This document shows, piece after piece, positions 17,981 to 26,587 of a DNA stretch of 49,268 nucleotides (position 1 is its first letter; the number at the start of each line of letters is the position of its first letter). A program made the position numbers and the translations under genes. The notes under the pieces are model-generated. The model did not search any database, was not told where the DNA came from, and saw only the letters and a list, made by a program, of their open reading frames with translations. The stretch comes from Puniceicoccales bacterium (lineage in GTDB: Bacteria; Verrucomicrobiota; Verrucomicrobiia; Opitutales; UBA9783), in contig JAITJL010000027.1 in NCBI GenBank assembly GCA_031278975.1, positions 1-49,268 of the forward strand, in the 5' to 3' direction.

Positions 17981-19292
17981 TCATTTAAAATGTTTTCGCC
18001 TTATCATCTCCCAAATCACGGCGGCTGCATTTTTCGCGCCGTCCGATGATCTGATGCGTTCCCTAAGCGCCATCGCCGATTCCTTGTAGCGCGCGTCGGT
18101 TAAAATCCTGGCGACTGCCCTTTGAATGTTTTTCGCATTCCACCTGCCGCGCGGGATACGTATGCCGGCGCCGCGCGATTCTATATTCGCCAGGTTGATG
18201 AATTACTCCTGTTGGGCGGCGCCGCCGATAATCGGGGTGCCGGAATAAAGGGCCGTCTGTAAAGTGCCCTGGCCTCCGTGGCTTATCGTAACATCGGCCA
18301 TCGCGTTGACTTTCAGCGCAGGAACGAACTTATCGGTGATATAAACGCCTTCGCGTCCGCCCGCAAGCTCTCTTGCTTTTTTGATCGGAAAGTGGGGCGA
18401 GAGTATCACGGCGTTCCAATCCAGCCCCGGGCCGTATGTGAAAACATTGATGACCTCCGTAAGCATCTCTTCGGAATCAGGGCTGCTCAAAGTGCAGAAA
18501 ATCTTGGGCACGCCGGATTTCCTATCAAACACTTCCATTATTTCCGGATCTATCGACGCCTTGTCGTTGGGAACGGGAAACAGAGGCCCCGTGAATTTCA
18601 CATTCGCGTGGAAATTGTTCCTGTCATAATAATCGGGCAGGTCGTTCACGACCATCATGTCGGGCTTCAGCAAGTCGAATACGTTGACCAACTCTTCGCC
18701 CCGCCATCCAAGGTTATAGGCTGCACGCCTTATGTTATTCTGCCTCAACATCGGCACCCTGTTCCTTATGAAATCCGGAATGAGGTGGAACAGCCACAGG
18801 CGCAGGGATTTTGGGAATATCGAGAATATCTTCAATTGTTCCGGCACATCCGGAAGGGCATTAAAAAAGTCGCGAACCAAAGGCAGCGGAACAAAGCAAA
18901 TCCCCCGGAATTTCTTTTTTCACCATTCTTCTGGCCACGCCTGCTATCGGCTAGAAGCCGTGCATGATGATATTCGGTCTTATCTCGCCATAGGCTGCGA
19001 TTTCGCCACAGATCATTTCCATGGCCAATGCTTCGGTGCCGATAAGATTGGTCGTCGTCATGCCCAAGTCTTGGTACAGGCCGACACCCGGCAATTTCGG
19101 GTCGGCGCGACATATCTCGAATCCAAGATCCAGAGCCGCCTGTTCGAATCTGCTTCCGTGGGATACGAATACTATCTTGGATATCATATCATCCGGCCGG
19201 TATTTTTTCAGCGCCTTAGCTATTTCGATGGCCCTGGTAGCGTCACCTGCATCCTGAAAGGCTGTGCTGATCGCTATGGTTATTTCTTTCAT
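17981..19292 (-). pseudogene. UGT/MGT-type glycosyltransferase pseudogene, GC-rich and probably acquired
   Basis: Reading from the ATG at 19292, protein-like sequence continues to the stop at 17981 with three lesions: TAG at 18951-18953, a frameshift at the G5 run (plus-strand C5 at 18902-18906; four Gs would restore the frame), and TAA at 18201-18203. The repaired protein is about 436 residues. It has an N-terminal nucleotide-fold region and, near the C-terminal third, ISHGGQGTLQTALYSGTPII, the HGGxGT sugar-nucleotide-binding motif of the UDP-glycosyltransferase/MGT group. Codons are visibly richer in G and C than in neighbouring genes, which indicates horizontal origin. It lies between tRNA-Phe and rnpB. 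The substrate is unknown; the group glycosylates small molecules or lipids. Not functional as sequenced. Confidence 0.8.
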
Positions 19293-19476
19293 ATAAAAAT
19301 CCTTATGCGTAACCGTCGTTATTATAATTTTTCCGTACACGGAGTCAATGGTTTCAGCATGTTTCATCAAAGGTAAAAAGAGATGTTTGTTGCTTTTCTC
19401 GATTTTTCACCGTTGAAAAAATTTTTTCAATCTGAACAATTTAGTATTGTTGCATGAGCAATGGGATAAACGGATT

Positions 19477-19626
19477 ATGAAACGATGGAAGGTCGCAATG
19501 TGTACCGTTAATGCGGTGGATAAACATGATTGCTTACCCAAAATGCGTTTTTCTACAGGAAAACAAAATGCTGCCTTGGTCGAACACATCCTCTATGAGT
19601 TTAAGGCTCAATCGGATCATGCGTAA
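19477..19626 (+). CDS. small hypothetical protein upstream of rnpB
   Basis: A 49-codon frame from an ATG at 19477 to TAA at 19624, encoding a mixed-charge, soluble-looking peptide (starts MKRWKVAMCTVN, ends YEFKAQSDHA). The same frame is open back to a TGA near 19414 but has no better start. A GGGA element lies about 10 bp upstream of the ATG. The composition is protein-like, with aromatic and charged residues evenly spaced, which is why I list it. I do not recognise the family. It stops about 90 bp before the RNase P RNA. Confidence 0.35.
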   Translation: MKRWKVAMCTVNAVDKHDCLPKMRFSTGKQNAALVEHILYEFKAQSDHA

Positions 19627-19714
19627 GTGCAGATCCTTTCTGTTGTACGTCTCGGTAACTTGATCTTTTTAACTTTTTCTATTTTAAGCATTTACTTTTT
19701 TTTTAAACGGGCGT

Positions 19715-20094
19715 GAATAGGAATTGCATTTTGCGGTGGCACGTTCGCTTTATACTTCAAAATATGAAGAGGAAAGTCCGGACACCACAGGGCAAGATTC
19801 CTTACGAAAGTAAGGGGCAAAAGAGTCAAGTCTTTTGTACGGAAAGTGTCACAGAAAATAAACCGCCGTTATGGGTAAGGGTGCAAAGGGGGCGTAAGAG
19901 ACCACCGCGTTGTTAGCGATAACAATGGCAGGACAAACCCAATCGGGTGCAAGACAAAATAGGAAGCTGGATGGCCCGTCCAAAAGCTTCGGGTTCGTCG
20001 CATTCGCAAGAAAACAATTGCAAAATTGTTAGATAAATGAACGTGGCATTGTTTGACAATGTACAGAATCCGGCTTACATACCGCAGCCTATTC
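19715..20094 (+). ncRNA. rnpB: RNase P RNA, bacterial type A
   Basis: This is the catalytic RNA of RNase P, which matures the 5' ends of tRNAs. Universally conserved blocks appear in order: GAGGAAAGTCCGGAC near 19769, ACAGAAAATAAACCGCC near 19851, GGTAAGGGTGCAAAGG, then GGCAGGACAAACCC with GGGTGCAAGACAAAATAGG, GATAAATGAACG, and ACAGAATCCGGCTTACAT near 20063. The ends are set by the P1 helix: GAATAGG at 19715-19721 pairs with CCTATTC at 20088-20094. The total is about 380 nt, normal for type A. The 3' P1 strand also takes part in a strong hairpin just downstream (separate entry). A protein frame within this RNA on the same strand is not real. Confidence 0.95.
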
Positions 20095-20121
20095 AGAAGA
20101 CTCAGGTTTTCTGAATAGGCT
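20086..20121 (+). terminator. 13-bp hairpin overlapping the 3' end of rnpB
   Basis: AGCCTATTCAGAA at 20086-20098 and TTCTGAATAGGCT at 20109-20121 form a perfect 13-bp stem with a 10-nt loop. The left arm includes the 3' strand of rnpB helix P1, so P1 and this hairpin cannot form together. No U-tract follows, so it may be a Rho-independent-like stop without U-run, or a processing signal. Confidence 0.5.
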
Positions 20122-20158
20122 TATGCATATAGCTTACAGAAGAAGGCAGGTGTTTGTT

Positions 20159-20689
20159 TTACAATCTGTGTGAGATGCATAACTCTTTAAGAAGTGCACC
20201 AATTCGTTGTATATAAGGTAATATATCCCATGTCTTTAAAAAATCATAATCTTCTTCACCGAGACATGCCTGCATACCAGCGATAACAGCTTCTCGCCAG
20301 GTACATAGGTACACCAATGTACACTGCAAAGCCTTTAATGTTGCTTGCTTCACTTTGGGTGTTAAGGATACGTTCTTGCTTTTAATGTATAAAATCTGAC
20401 TCAATGCACAACAGCAATCAGCAAAGTCGCGGTCGTTGTGACGACACAATAAACGCATGTCGCTTTCAAACTTTTTACACAATTCTCGCGAAGAAATTTT
20501 ATCGTAATCATCCATCGCTTTTCCACTTGCCTGATAAGGTCCATCTTTTAGCAAAAGTCTTGCAATTTGACAAAGACGTTCGAGGTCGTTATCCATAATC
20601 TCAGATAACGGTCCCGCATGGCTCAAACACGGAAAACTTAAAATGGACACAAAAGCAAACAATATACTCAATACATACTTTTTCTTCAT
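20159..20689 (-). CDS. secreted hypothetical protein, Cys-rich
   Basis: I start it at the ATG at 20689; a TTG six codons earlier is in frame. The product has 176 residues and opens with a standard Sec signal peptide (MKKK, hydrophobic core, cleavage near SHAG at about 22-26). The mature part contains about ten Cys residues, including a CCC run, and helical, leucine-rich segments. No enzyme motif is seen. It is convergent with rnpB and flanked on its 5' side by the broken metallopeptidase at 20.8-21.7 kb. It resembles the small exported Cys-rich proteins at 9.1 and 11.0 kb in size and style, though not in clear sequence. Unknown function. Confidence 0.6.
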   Translation of the reverse strand: MKKKYVLSILFAFVSILSFPCLSHAGPLSEIMDNDLERLCQIARLLLKDGPYQASGKAMDDYDKISSRELCKKFESDMRLLCRHNDRDFADCCCALSQILYIKSKNVSLTPKVKQATLKALQCTLVYLCTWREAVIAGMQACLGEEDYDFLKTWDILPYIQRIGALLKELCISHRL

Positions 20690-20788
20690 GCGTATCTGTT
20701 TATTCAAATTACACCAAATTGCAAGGGGAAAGAATAAAATTTTTACCCTAAAAGGTTTTCATTGATGTCGTTTTAAAAAACATTAGAT

Positions 20789-20905
20789 TTACTCGTATGA
20801 GTGTTCATTTTCCCAGTGCCCATCCTTTTCTTGCCATTGAATAAAATGTTCCACCTTGCTTTGTAAATGCTCAATCTGATATTCGACCACCGACAAATTG
20901 GGCAT
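20789..20905 (-). CDS. possible small coiled-coil protein
   Basis: A 38-codon frame begins at the ATG at 20905 and ends at TAA at 20789. The product (MPNLSVVEYQIEHLQSKVEH, then a Trp- and Glu-rich tail) has heptad-like spacing and protein-like composition. It overlaps on the opposite strand the 5' end of the broken metallopeptidase, whose start is missing; the overlap suggests a deletion joined the two. No family recognised. Confidence 0.3.
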   Translation of the reverse strand: MPNLSVVEYQIEHLQSKVEHFIQWQEKDGHWENEHSYE

Positions 20906-21683
20906 TCCTTACACAAACAGAAGTTGCTGAAATACTGAATAATATACAATCATATGGCCAACATGGACAAAATATATTGCAAGCCTTAATAGCAGGGCTT
21001 GATAAGCATCATGCTACAATAGCTTTTATAAAATGTCGTGATAATGAGCCTGAGGATTTCAAGAATCTCAACAATAATTATGCATTTCAGTCTGAATCCA
21101 CAATTAGTGCTCCAGGGGATTCTCCTATTTATATTACTGTAAAAAATCCTCCACCTACAGCAGAAACAAGATCTGTTTTTGATGGCACAGAGATTAAAGA
21201 GCAAACAATTACGCGTACATTTTTAAATGGCAGAAATTTGGAAGCTTATTTAATCTCCCATGAACTTGCCCACGTTGTTTCATTTCTATCATCGGGCATA
21301 ACAAATAAAGACGAATGGAATGCACGCAAACAAAACTGGGCCGAATTTTTCCAAGAAGATCGCATGCAACCTATCTATAATACCTTACACGATGGAGGCT
21401 GGTCAGACGAAAATATTCACAACAGCTTTAAAAAACTATTTACCAATACCGAAGAAGCACGCAATCTTTTAGGTGTAATTCCTGGTAAAAATAAGGGAGA
21501 ATACATCGGTGAATTTTATCTTTTTACGAGCATAATAATACTGCATTACTCACTTACCTTGACGGCAATACACCCTTAACAGATTGTGACAGAGCCGTTC
21601 TCAATGCCATTGCCAGTAATTTCAATATTGCATTTCAACTTTCTGGCTGTTGTCCTCATTGTGAGTGTTGCCTCTTGCTGTAG
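20845..21683 (+). pseudogene. broken HExxH metallopeptidase, M91-like
   Basis: The frame is open from 20845 but has no ATG, GTG or TTG before 20977, so the 5' end appears lost. It contains the zinc motif HELAH (21259-21273) after a hydrophobic strand and then TEEARNLLGV, which resembles the EELYVALGI segment of the intact protein at 11.8 kb. At the T5 run at 21521-21525 the frame changes: with six Ts the text reads EFYLFYEHNNTALLTYLDG and continues to a Cys-rich end and TAG at 21681-21683. The premature frame ends at 21579. So the gene has lost its start and suffered a 1-bp deletion. The family assignment is weaker than for the 9.7-kb copy. Confidence 0.6.
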
Positions 21684-21701
21684 TATTTATAAAGAATTTC
21701 T

Positions 21702-22364
21702 TCATAAGAAAGTCGTCTGATTACGATCGTGCATGGCTTTGATGCCCAAAATACTTTGGGCAATGTACGCATCTAAATCTTTACCTTGATTTTGTGGCAT
21801 GCGAGCAAATTTTAACAGCAGCAGTGCACTTGCCAGAGCATCGTACAGCGCACAGTGATACTTTTTGCGTGCAGAAGGACAAAATTTATTTGCCAGAGCA
21901 TTTAAATCGGTCTCAAGATGCAGCATTGCAATTAAATGACTCAATCCGCAGTCAACCTTGCGTGGCAAAAAGTGTTTGTATAAGCCGTATGTATCCAACC
22001 ACGGCCCCCACCCCGTGTCCCTTTTATCCAAAGTTGCAAAGCTTTTTTCGATCTCCAGTACCGGACAATAGCGAGACAAAAGTTGATTTTCAAACGCAGC
22101 GTTGTGCGCGCAAAAGATGCCACGTTGACGGGCTTTTATAAAAAGTTCCAAATCTTGAGAAAATGGAGAATAGTGAACCAAATCCCGATGGGAAATACCG
22201 TGACACCGATATTCGCTCACGGCAATGGGCATATTCGTTTGACATAGACGTGTACGCGTTTCAAAAATTCCTTTGTCCAGCAGCATTCCAACCATCCCGT
22301 ATTCTACAATACCTCCCGCCAAACTACCTTCGAAATCTACGACATACACAGGACCCTTGAACAT
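21702..22364 (-). CDS. DnaQ-like 3'-5' exonuclease
   Basis: A 220-residue protein of the DEDDh exonuclease superfamily when started at the ATG at 22364 (MFKGPVYVVDFEGS); a GTG 12 codons upstream is less likely because the VDFE motif normally lies close to the N-terminus. Motif I is VDFEGS, motif II HNAAFENQLL (Glu where Asp is usual in HNAxFD), and motif III HCALYDALAS with the catalytic His and Asp. Such proteins proofread DNA synthesis (DNA polymerase III epsilon) or trim RNA. The lack of polymerase-binding extensions means the exact role is open. The Asp-to-Glu change at motif II may weaken activity. It is divergent from rpsR. Confidence 0.75.
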   Translation of the reverse strand: MFKGPVYVVDFEGSLAGGIVEYGMVGMLLDKGIFETRTRLCQTNMPIAVSEYRCHGISHRDLVHYSPFSQDLELFIKARQRGIFCAHNAAFENQLLSRYCPVLEIEKSFATLDKRDTGWGPWLDTYGLYKHFLPRKVDCGLSHLIAMLHLETDLNALANKFCPSARKKYHCALYDALASALLLLKFARMPQNQGKDLDAYIAQSILGIKAMHDRNQTTFL

Positions 22365-22502
22365 TGCAGATAATATAAGATAAAACGTAAGTTTTTCCAC
22401 AAAAAAACTACGCCTAAGGCTTTTTGCTTTTTATTACAAAATTTGCGCTTGCGTTTCAAAGAAGTTACGTTTTTACTAATTGAGTTTTTAAAGCTGAAAT
22501 AC

Positions 22503-22694
22503 ATGAAAGACAACAAGCCTACAGAGAAGATTTCAATTAAGGATTTGACGTGGAAAGATGTCGAACAACTCAGAAATTATACCACGGAAACGGGGAAAAT
22601 ATTGCCGCGTAGAATTACCCATTTTACGGCTCACGAGCAACGTCATTTCACAAAAATCGTCAAACAGGCACGTAATTTTCTCCTGATGCTATAA
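22503..22694 (+). CDS. rpsR: 30S ribosomal protein bS18
   Basis: The 63-residue product from the ATG at 22503 carries the S18 core: LTWKDVEQLRNYTTETGKIL followed by PRRITHFTAHEQRHFTKIVKQAR. bS18 sits on the platform of the small subunit next to bS6. A longer in-frame start at 22443 would add 20 hydrophobic residues that do not belong to the family. The usual partner rpsF is not adjacent; instead, the gene is followed 5 bp later by a Sua5-type gene, so the two translation genes likely form an operon. Intact. Confidence 0.9.
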   Translation: MKDNKPTEKISIKDLTWKDVEQLRNYTTETGKILPRRITHFTAHEQRHFTKIVKQARNFLLML

Positions 22695-22699
22695 GGTTT

Positions 22700-23695
22700 A
22701 TGAGAGCGGCGATTGGGTGTTCGCCCGAAGAGGCTGTCGCTCAACTTAAGCAGGGCAATCCAGTTGCTTTACCTACAGAAACAGTTTACGGTTTAGTTGC
22801 ACCTTTATGGAGTGAAGATGCAATTTTGAAAGTTTATACGTTTAAACAACGTCCGCTCAACAACCCGCTCATCGTTCACGTTCTCGACGAATGTCAGCTC
22901 GATCAAGTTGCTTACGTGAATGCGCAAGCTACAAAACTAGTAAACGTTTTCTGGCCAGGTCCTTTGACGCTTATACTTCCCAAAAAACTTTCCGTGCCGC
23001 TCATTGTAACGGCACAACAATCATCTGTGGCCGTGCGCGCTCCTAGCTCTCCACTATTTAGAAAGGTTCTCGCGTTATTGGGAACTCCTCTAGTGGCCCC
23101 CAGCGCCAACAAATTTCAACAGGTGAGTCCCACGTGTGCCCAGCACGTCATGCATGGAATGGGTGATACCATCTCCTACATTTTAGACGGAGGCCCCTGT
23201 TCATTGGGGATAGAATCCACCATCCTTTCCTTACTCGACGAACAACACCCAACGTTACTACGTTACGGTCCTATTTCAAAAGAATCCCTAGAAAATGTCT
23301 TAGAACAAAGTATACACATGCCGACTGCAGATACAAGTGATCACGCAACGAAACTGTGTCCTGGTTTATTTAAAAAACATTACAGCCCGCATACACCGCT
23401 TTATTTGGTGGATAAGTTGCAAGGATTTAAACCACCGCAACACCTTGAACAACAATTTAAACAACAGTCCGCTTACATATTTTTCACGCGTCCCCAACGA
23501 ACTTTAACCGAAAAAGAATTTTATCTCACCGAAAATGAAGATTTAACGGAAGCGGCAGCCAACTTATTTGCTACTTTGCAATACCTGGATCAACGCCACT
23601 TTCAGTCTATTTGGATTGAAAAAGTGCCCCCTAAAGGTATCGGCTATGCCATCAATGATCGTCTGAATCGCGCGGCTCAGGATTGCTTTTTATAA
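22700..23695 (+). CDS. L-threonylcarbamoyladenylate synthase, Sua5 type
   Basis: The enzyme makes threonylcarbamoyl-AMP from threonine, bicarbonate and ATP for the t6A37 modification of ANN-decoding tRNAs. The N-terminal YrdC domain (about 8-200) has the signatures ALPTETVYGLV, FKQRPLNNPLIVHV, KLSVPLIV, APSANKFQQVSPT and STILSL. After the linker, a Sua5 C-terminal domain (about 225-331) contains SPHTPLYLV. The total of 331 residues fits Sua5 rather than the single-domain TsaC. The start is 5 bp after the rpsR stop. The gene is complete and essential in most bacteria. Confidence 0.93.
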   Translation: MRAAIGCSPEEAVAQLKQGNPVALPTETVYGLVAPLWSEDAILKVYTFKQRPLNNPLIVHVLDECQLDQVAYVNAQATKLVNVFWPGPLTLILPKKLSVPLIVTAQQSSVAVRAPSSPLFRKVLALLGTPLVAPSANKFQQVSPTCAQHVMHGMGDTISYILDGGPCSLGIESTILSLLDEQHPTLLRYGPISKESLENVLEQSIHMPTADTSDHATKLCPGLFKKHYSPHTPLYLVDKLQGFKPPQHLEQQFKQQSAYIFFTRPQRTLTEKEFYLTENEDLTEAAANLFATLQYLDQRHFQSIWIEKVPPKGIGYAINDRLNRAAQDCFL

Positions 23696-23947
23696 TGGAG
23701 TCTGCCATTAATCTTCAGAAACGAGCCATGTAAAATGTCCTCGGGAGTACCTATATCTTCTTCAAAGCGCACCCACAACTCCATAGAAGAAAGGAACATT
23801 GAGTTTAGAATATCAGTTGGCAACTATAAAAATCGTTCGGCTGTTTTAACCGATGTAGCAGTTACTTGTAAAAGGTTGGAACTGGAATTACCATAATAAT
23901 TCTTAGTATTGATCGACATGCTTAAACTGGGCTTTATTAAATTAAAA
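23696..23947. other. region after the Sua5 gene with short frames on both strands
   Basis: The minus strand is open from a TTG at 23823 to a TGA at 23677, with protein-like text (ELWVRFEEDIGTPEDILHGS); it overlaps the end of the Sua5 gene by 19 bp. The plus strand has a 53-codon frame at 23735-23896 with an ATG. Both cannot be real; neither shows a family signature. I consider them gene remnants or chance frames. Confidence 0.3.
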
Positions 23948-24115
23948 TTATCTTATCAATCTTAAGCTTCTTTTAAGAATGTGATCCATATTTTTAAGGC
24001 AAGAGCTCTCGATTTTTTCATGTTTTCCTTTGATCCATTTTGTAACATCAAGTAACAACTCGTCTTTTGCGCCTTGGGCTAGTTTTATTTTAAGTTTCCA
24101 AAAAAACCTTGATTT
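23948..24115 (-). pseudogene. possible C-terminal gene fragment
   Basis: A minus-strand frame without a start codon near its 5' end is open over 24115-23951 and stops at 23948. It is strongly protein-like: basic, amphipathic, with the segment KLAQGAKDELLLDVTKWIKG. It could be the tail of a lost glycan-related gene, given the neighbouring methyltransferase and glycosyltransferase, but there is no motif to prove it. Confidence 0.25.
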
Positions 24116-24143
24116 TTATAGCTTTATATCACAATACTACAAT

Positions 24144-24941
24144 ATGAACAGAACAGAACAGAACAGAACGCTGAATCCTTAAGGCATGAGGGGCGTAGCC
24201 TTGATTTTTCAAAAATAAAGAAGTATAAAGATTTTATTGCTCTTGCTAAGGACGAGTCTTTATCAAAATATGAAAAAATTGGGTTTCCGGATTTATATCG
24301 TGAAGGTAAGGAAGGTTTTATTTTTGAAGATATCCTAAAAAATTACCCAGCCTTAACAGGCAAAATAAAACAGTATTAGACATAGGTCCAGGTTGCTTAG
24401 ATCTCCCACACATGATTATTAATAAATGTAGAGAAAATGCGCATACGTTAGGGTTGTTAGATAGTCCCGAGATGTTGAGTTTTTACCCAATGACCCTTTT
24501 ATTATTAAAATACCTGGTTTGTATCCAGAAAACCAAGATGAGGTTACTAAAAACTTTCAGTCGGGAATTGATATAATTATTTGTTATAGTGTTTTACATC
24601 ATATATATGAAGACACAAATATTTATAAGTTTTTAGATTCTTGTTTAGAAATATTAAAACCAGAAGGAGAAATGCTGATTGGAGACATTCCAAATGTATC
24701 GAAAAGGAAAAGATTTTTTGCCAGTAACACCGGTAAAGCTTTTCATCGAAAATTTACAGGAAGCAATTGTGATCCAGAAGTACAGTTTAATGTTTTAGAA
24801 AAGGATAAAATAGATGATTCTGTCTTGCATAGTATTGTATTGAGAGCTCAATATGCCGGTTTTGATGCCTATGTTGTACCTCAAGCCACAGAGCTACCTA
24901 TGAGTAACCGTCGTGATGACATAATTATAAGAAAGCCTTAA
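24144..24941 (+). pseudogene. SAM-dependent methyltransferase, out of frame and frameshifted
   Basis: After the GAACA repeat, protein-like sequence (LDFSKIKKYKDFIALAKDE) runs to the A4 run at 24362-24365. With five As the frame continues into VLDIGPGCLDLPHMI, the SAM-binding motif I. At the T5 run at 24480-24484 a second shift occurs; with six Ts the text continues FLPNDPFIIKIPGLYPENQDE and on through ICYSVLHHIYED and LEILKPEGEMLIGDIPNV, typical class I methyltransferase motifs, to the stop at 24941. So as sequenced it is broken in three ways: the repeat phase and two single-base deletions. The repaired length is about 265 residues. Its neighbour is a glycosyltransferase, so a role in surface-glycan or lipid modification is likely. 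A translation of the 3' part alone lacks motif I. Confidence 0.7.
24146..24169 (+). repeat. pentanucleotide tandem repeat (GAACA), 4.8 copies
   Basis: Twenty-four bases of perfect GAACA repeat begin at the last base of an ATG (24144-24146). Because the unit is 5 bp, a change in copy number shifts the downstream reading frame. As sequenced the ATG leads to a stop at 24180-24182. Losing one unit or gaining two would put the ATG in frame with the methyltransferase sequence that starts at about 24170. Confidence 0.85.
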
Positions 24942-25019
24942 GCCTTTTCACTCTTTACAAGTGATAGGGAAAGGTATCTATGCAACGTTAAGCACCTTGA
25001 AAATCACAACATCTAAATT

Positions 25020-26282
25020 TTAAACTTTCTCTGGATACAGAAATTTCTCCTTCACAAAATGAAGTAGTTTTTGAAAAATAGTAGATTTGCGTAGGCCAAG
25101 AGATTTAATATCTTCCAATGTCAATTTTGCATAATTGATGTAATTCAACAAACTTGCACTTACTTTGAGAACATCAAAATTTTGCACTACGCGTTGGTAG
25201 CACTTTTCTCCTATTTCTTTATTATTTGTGATTAGCATGTCGAGAATTTCAGAAAAGCTATGGACGCAACAGTCATGCTGATCATCTATTAGCGAACCAA
25301 CAAAATGTTCCATTTTTGGTTCATATAACCAATACAATTTTTTATCTTTTGAAATTTTAGTAAAACTACCAGAAATTACTGCTGTTGAAAGACCAACTTT
25401 CGCTCCATCTAAAGCCGCTGTTCCATGCGCAAACAAAATATCAATTTTACTCAAAAATATGTCTTTGACCTCATTTGGAAGCAAACTTCCTAACAGCTTT
25501 ATATTAAACCTTGTATACTTACTAATTTCTATTTCTAGTTTTTTTCGATAATTACCATCTCCTATTATAAAAAGATTTATCTTTTTGCTTGGATTGATTA
25601 TACAATACTCATCTAGGTTGCTCAAAAGATATTCTATCGCAGGAAATTTAAAATCAACAATCCTTCCTAACCAAGCAACGTTGATTTCTTCCTTAATCGT
25701 CCTTGGGACTTTAATTTCATCAGAAGTCTTAATACATATTGGCAAATAGTTGGGCTTTAATTTTATATCAAAATACTGCTCATTATAATAAACATGATCG
25801 CTACTCATAAAAACCAAACCGTTTTTTTCATTTGTCATACATAAAAAACGTTGAAGCCTTTTATACAACTTATAATTTAAAAGCTTCATAAGCTTTCTTT
25901 CATTCTCTATAGTTGGCTTGATCCAATCTCTTGGTAATATATGCATTATCTTATATAAAACAATATGCGACAGCGATTTTTCATATAGAGACCAAAATAA
26001 AAGCTTGATATATTTTCCTTCAAAACTCCCTAACTGATTCGCAAAAGATAACGGCAAAACAATTGTTGTATTTTCTGGTAAGACTACTTTTGATTTATAG
26101 TCAAATTCTAAAAAATTACACCTACTTGGATGTTTTAATAAACTTCTATAAATATCATTTTTTACATCTATAATGTAAACATTGCACGTGTTAGATAAAG
26201 CATCTGCCAAAGAAGCAAATACAATTTGAATGCCACCTATCAGACCATAAGACGGTTGAAAAAAAGCAATATTCCTTCTCAT
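25020..26282 (-). CDS. GT4-type glycosyltransferase
   Basis: A 420-residue protein with the two Rossmann halves of GT-B glycosyltransferases: an N-terminal GLIGGIQIVFASLADAL loop (glycine-rich acceptor side, about 12-29) and a C-terminal half with INVAWLGRIVDFKFP, LFIIGDGNYRKKLE, FNIKLLGSLLPNEV and then ALDGAKVGLSTAVISGS, which replaces the usual E-x7-E donor site with a less canonical version. Base composition is noticeably more A/T-rich than in core genes (many Lys, Ile, Asn), suggesting horizontal origin. It is convergent with the broken methyltransferase, 78 bp apart. The likely role is transfer of a sugar onto a surface polysaccharide or glycolipid; donor and acceptor are unknown. The frame is intact. 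Confidence 0.8.
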   Translation of the reverse strand: MRRNIAFFQPSYGLIGGIQIVFASLADALSNTCNVYIIDVKNDIYRSLLKHPSRCNFLEFDYKSKVVLPENTTIVLPLSFANQLGSFEGKYIKLLFWSLYEKSLSHIVLYKIMHILPRDWIKPTIENERKLMKLLNYKLYKRLQRFLCMTNEKNGLVFMSSDHVYYNEQYFDIKLKPNYLPICIKTSDEIKVPRTIKEEINVAWLGRIVDFKFPAIEYLLSNLDEYCIINPSKKINLFIIGDGNYRKKLEIEISKYTRFNIKLLGSLLPNEVKDIFLSKIDILFAHGTAALDGAKVGLSTAVISGSFTKISKDKKLYWLYEPKMEHFVGSLIDDQHDCCVHSFSEILDMLITNNKEIGEKCYQRVVQNFDVLKVSASLLNYINYAKLTLEDIKSLGLRKSTIFQKLLHFVKEKFLYPEKV

Positions 26283-26587
26283 TTATAATATTTTAAGTCT
26301 TAGAAAAGTGAAAATATGCAACATAAGTAATGATGGCAAATGAAAAATAGAAGTATCAGGATATAAGTTTTCAACGGAGACAAATTAAGTGATAAAGAAA
26401 ACAATAAAGATTATTAAAAACAACTTTAGAAGCAGGTATAACTGTGAGCCCATGGACTTTCGTTATCTTTGGCCCGTAAAGACAACACTTGGTACCCAAA
26501 TTAAAATTGATTTTTCAATGGGCACATATTATGCTTACACGGTTTGCGGCTGTTGACTTAATACCTGACTTCCGCGAAGATTCCCGT
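26283..26587. other. intergenic region between divergent glycosyltransferase and glgA
   Basis: About 300 bp, very A/T-rich in the first half and closer to core composition in the second. Only a 34-codon frame is seen around 26454-26560 and it has no signature. It marks the boundary between the accessory region and the glgA-eno block. Confidence 0.35.

Noticed and set aside
18278..19376. Long plus-strand frames of 214-229 codons
   Set aside because: They are antisense shadows of the GC-rich glycosyltransferase pseudogene; the minus strand has the HGGxGT motif.
19713..19916. Plus-strand protein frame within 19.7-19.9 kb
   Set aside because: It lies wholly in the RNase P RNA, whose conserved blocks explain the sequence.
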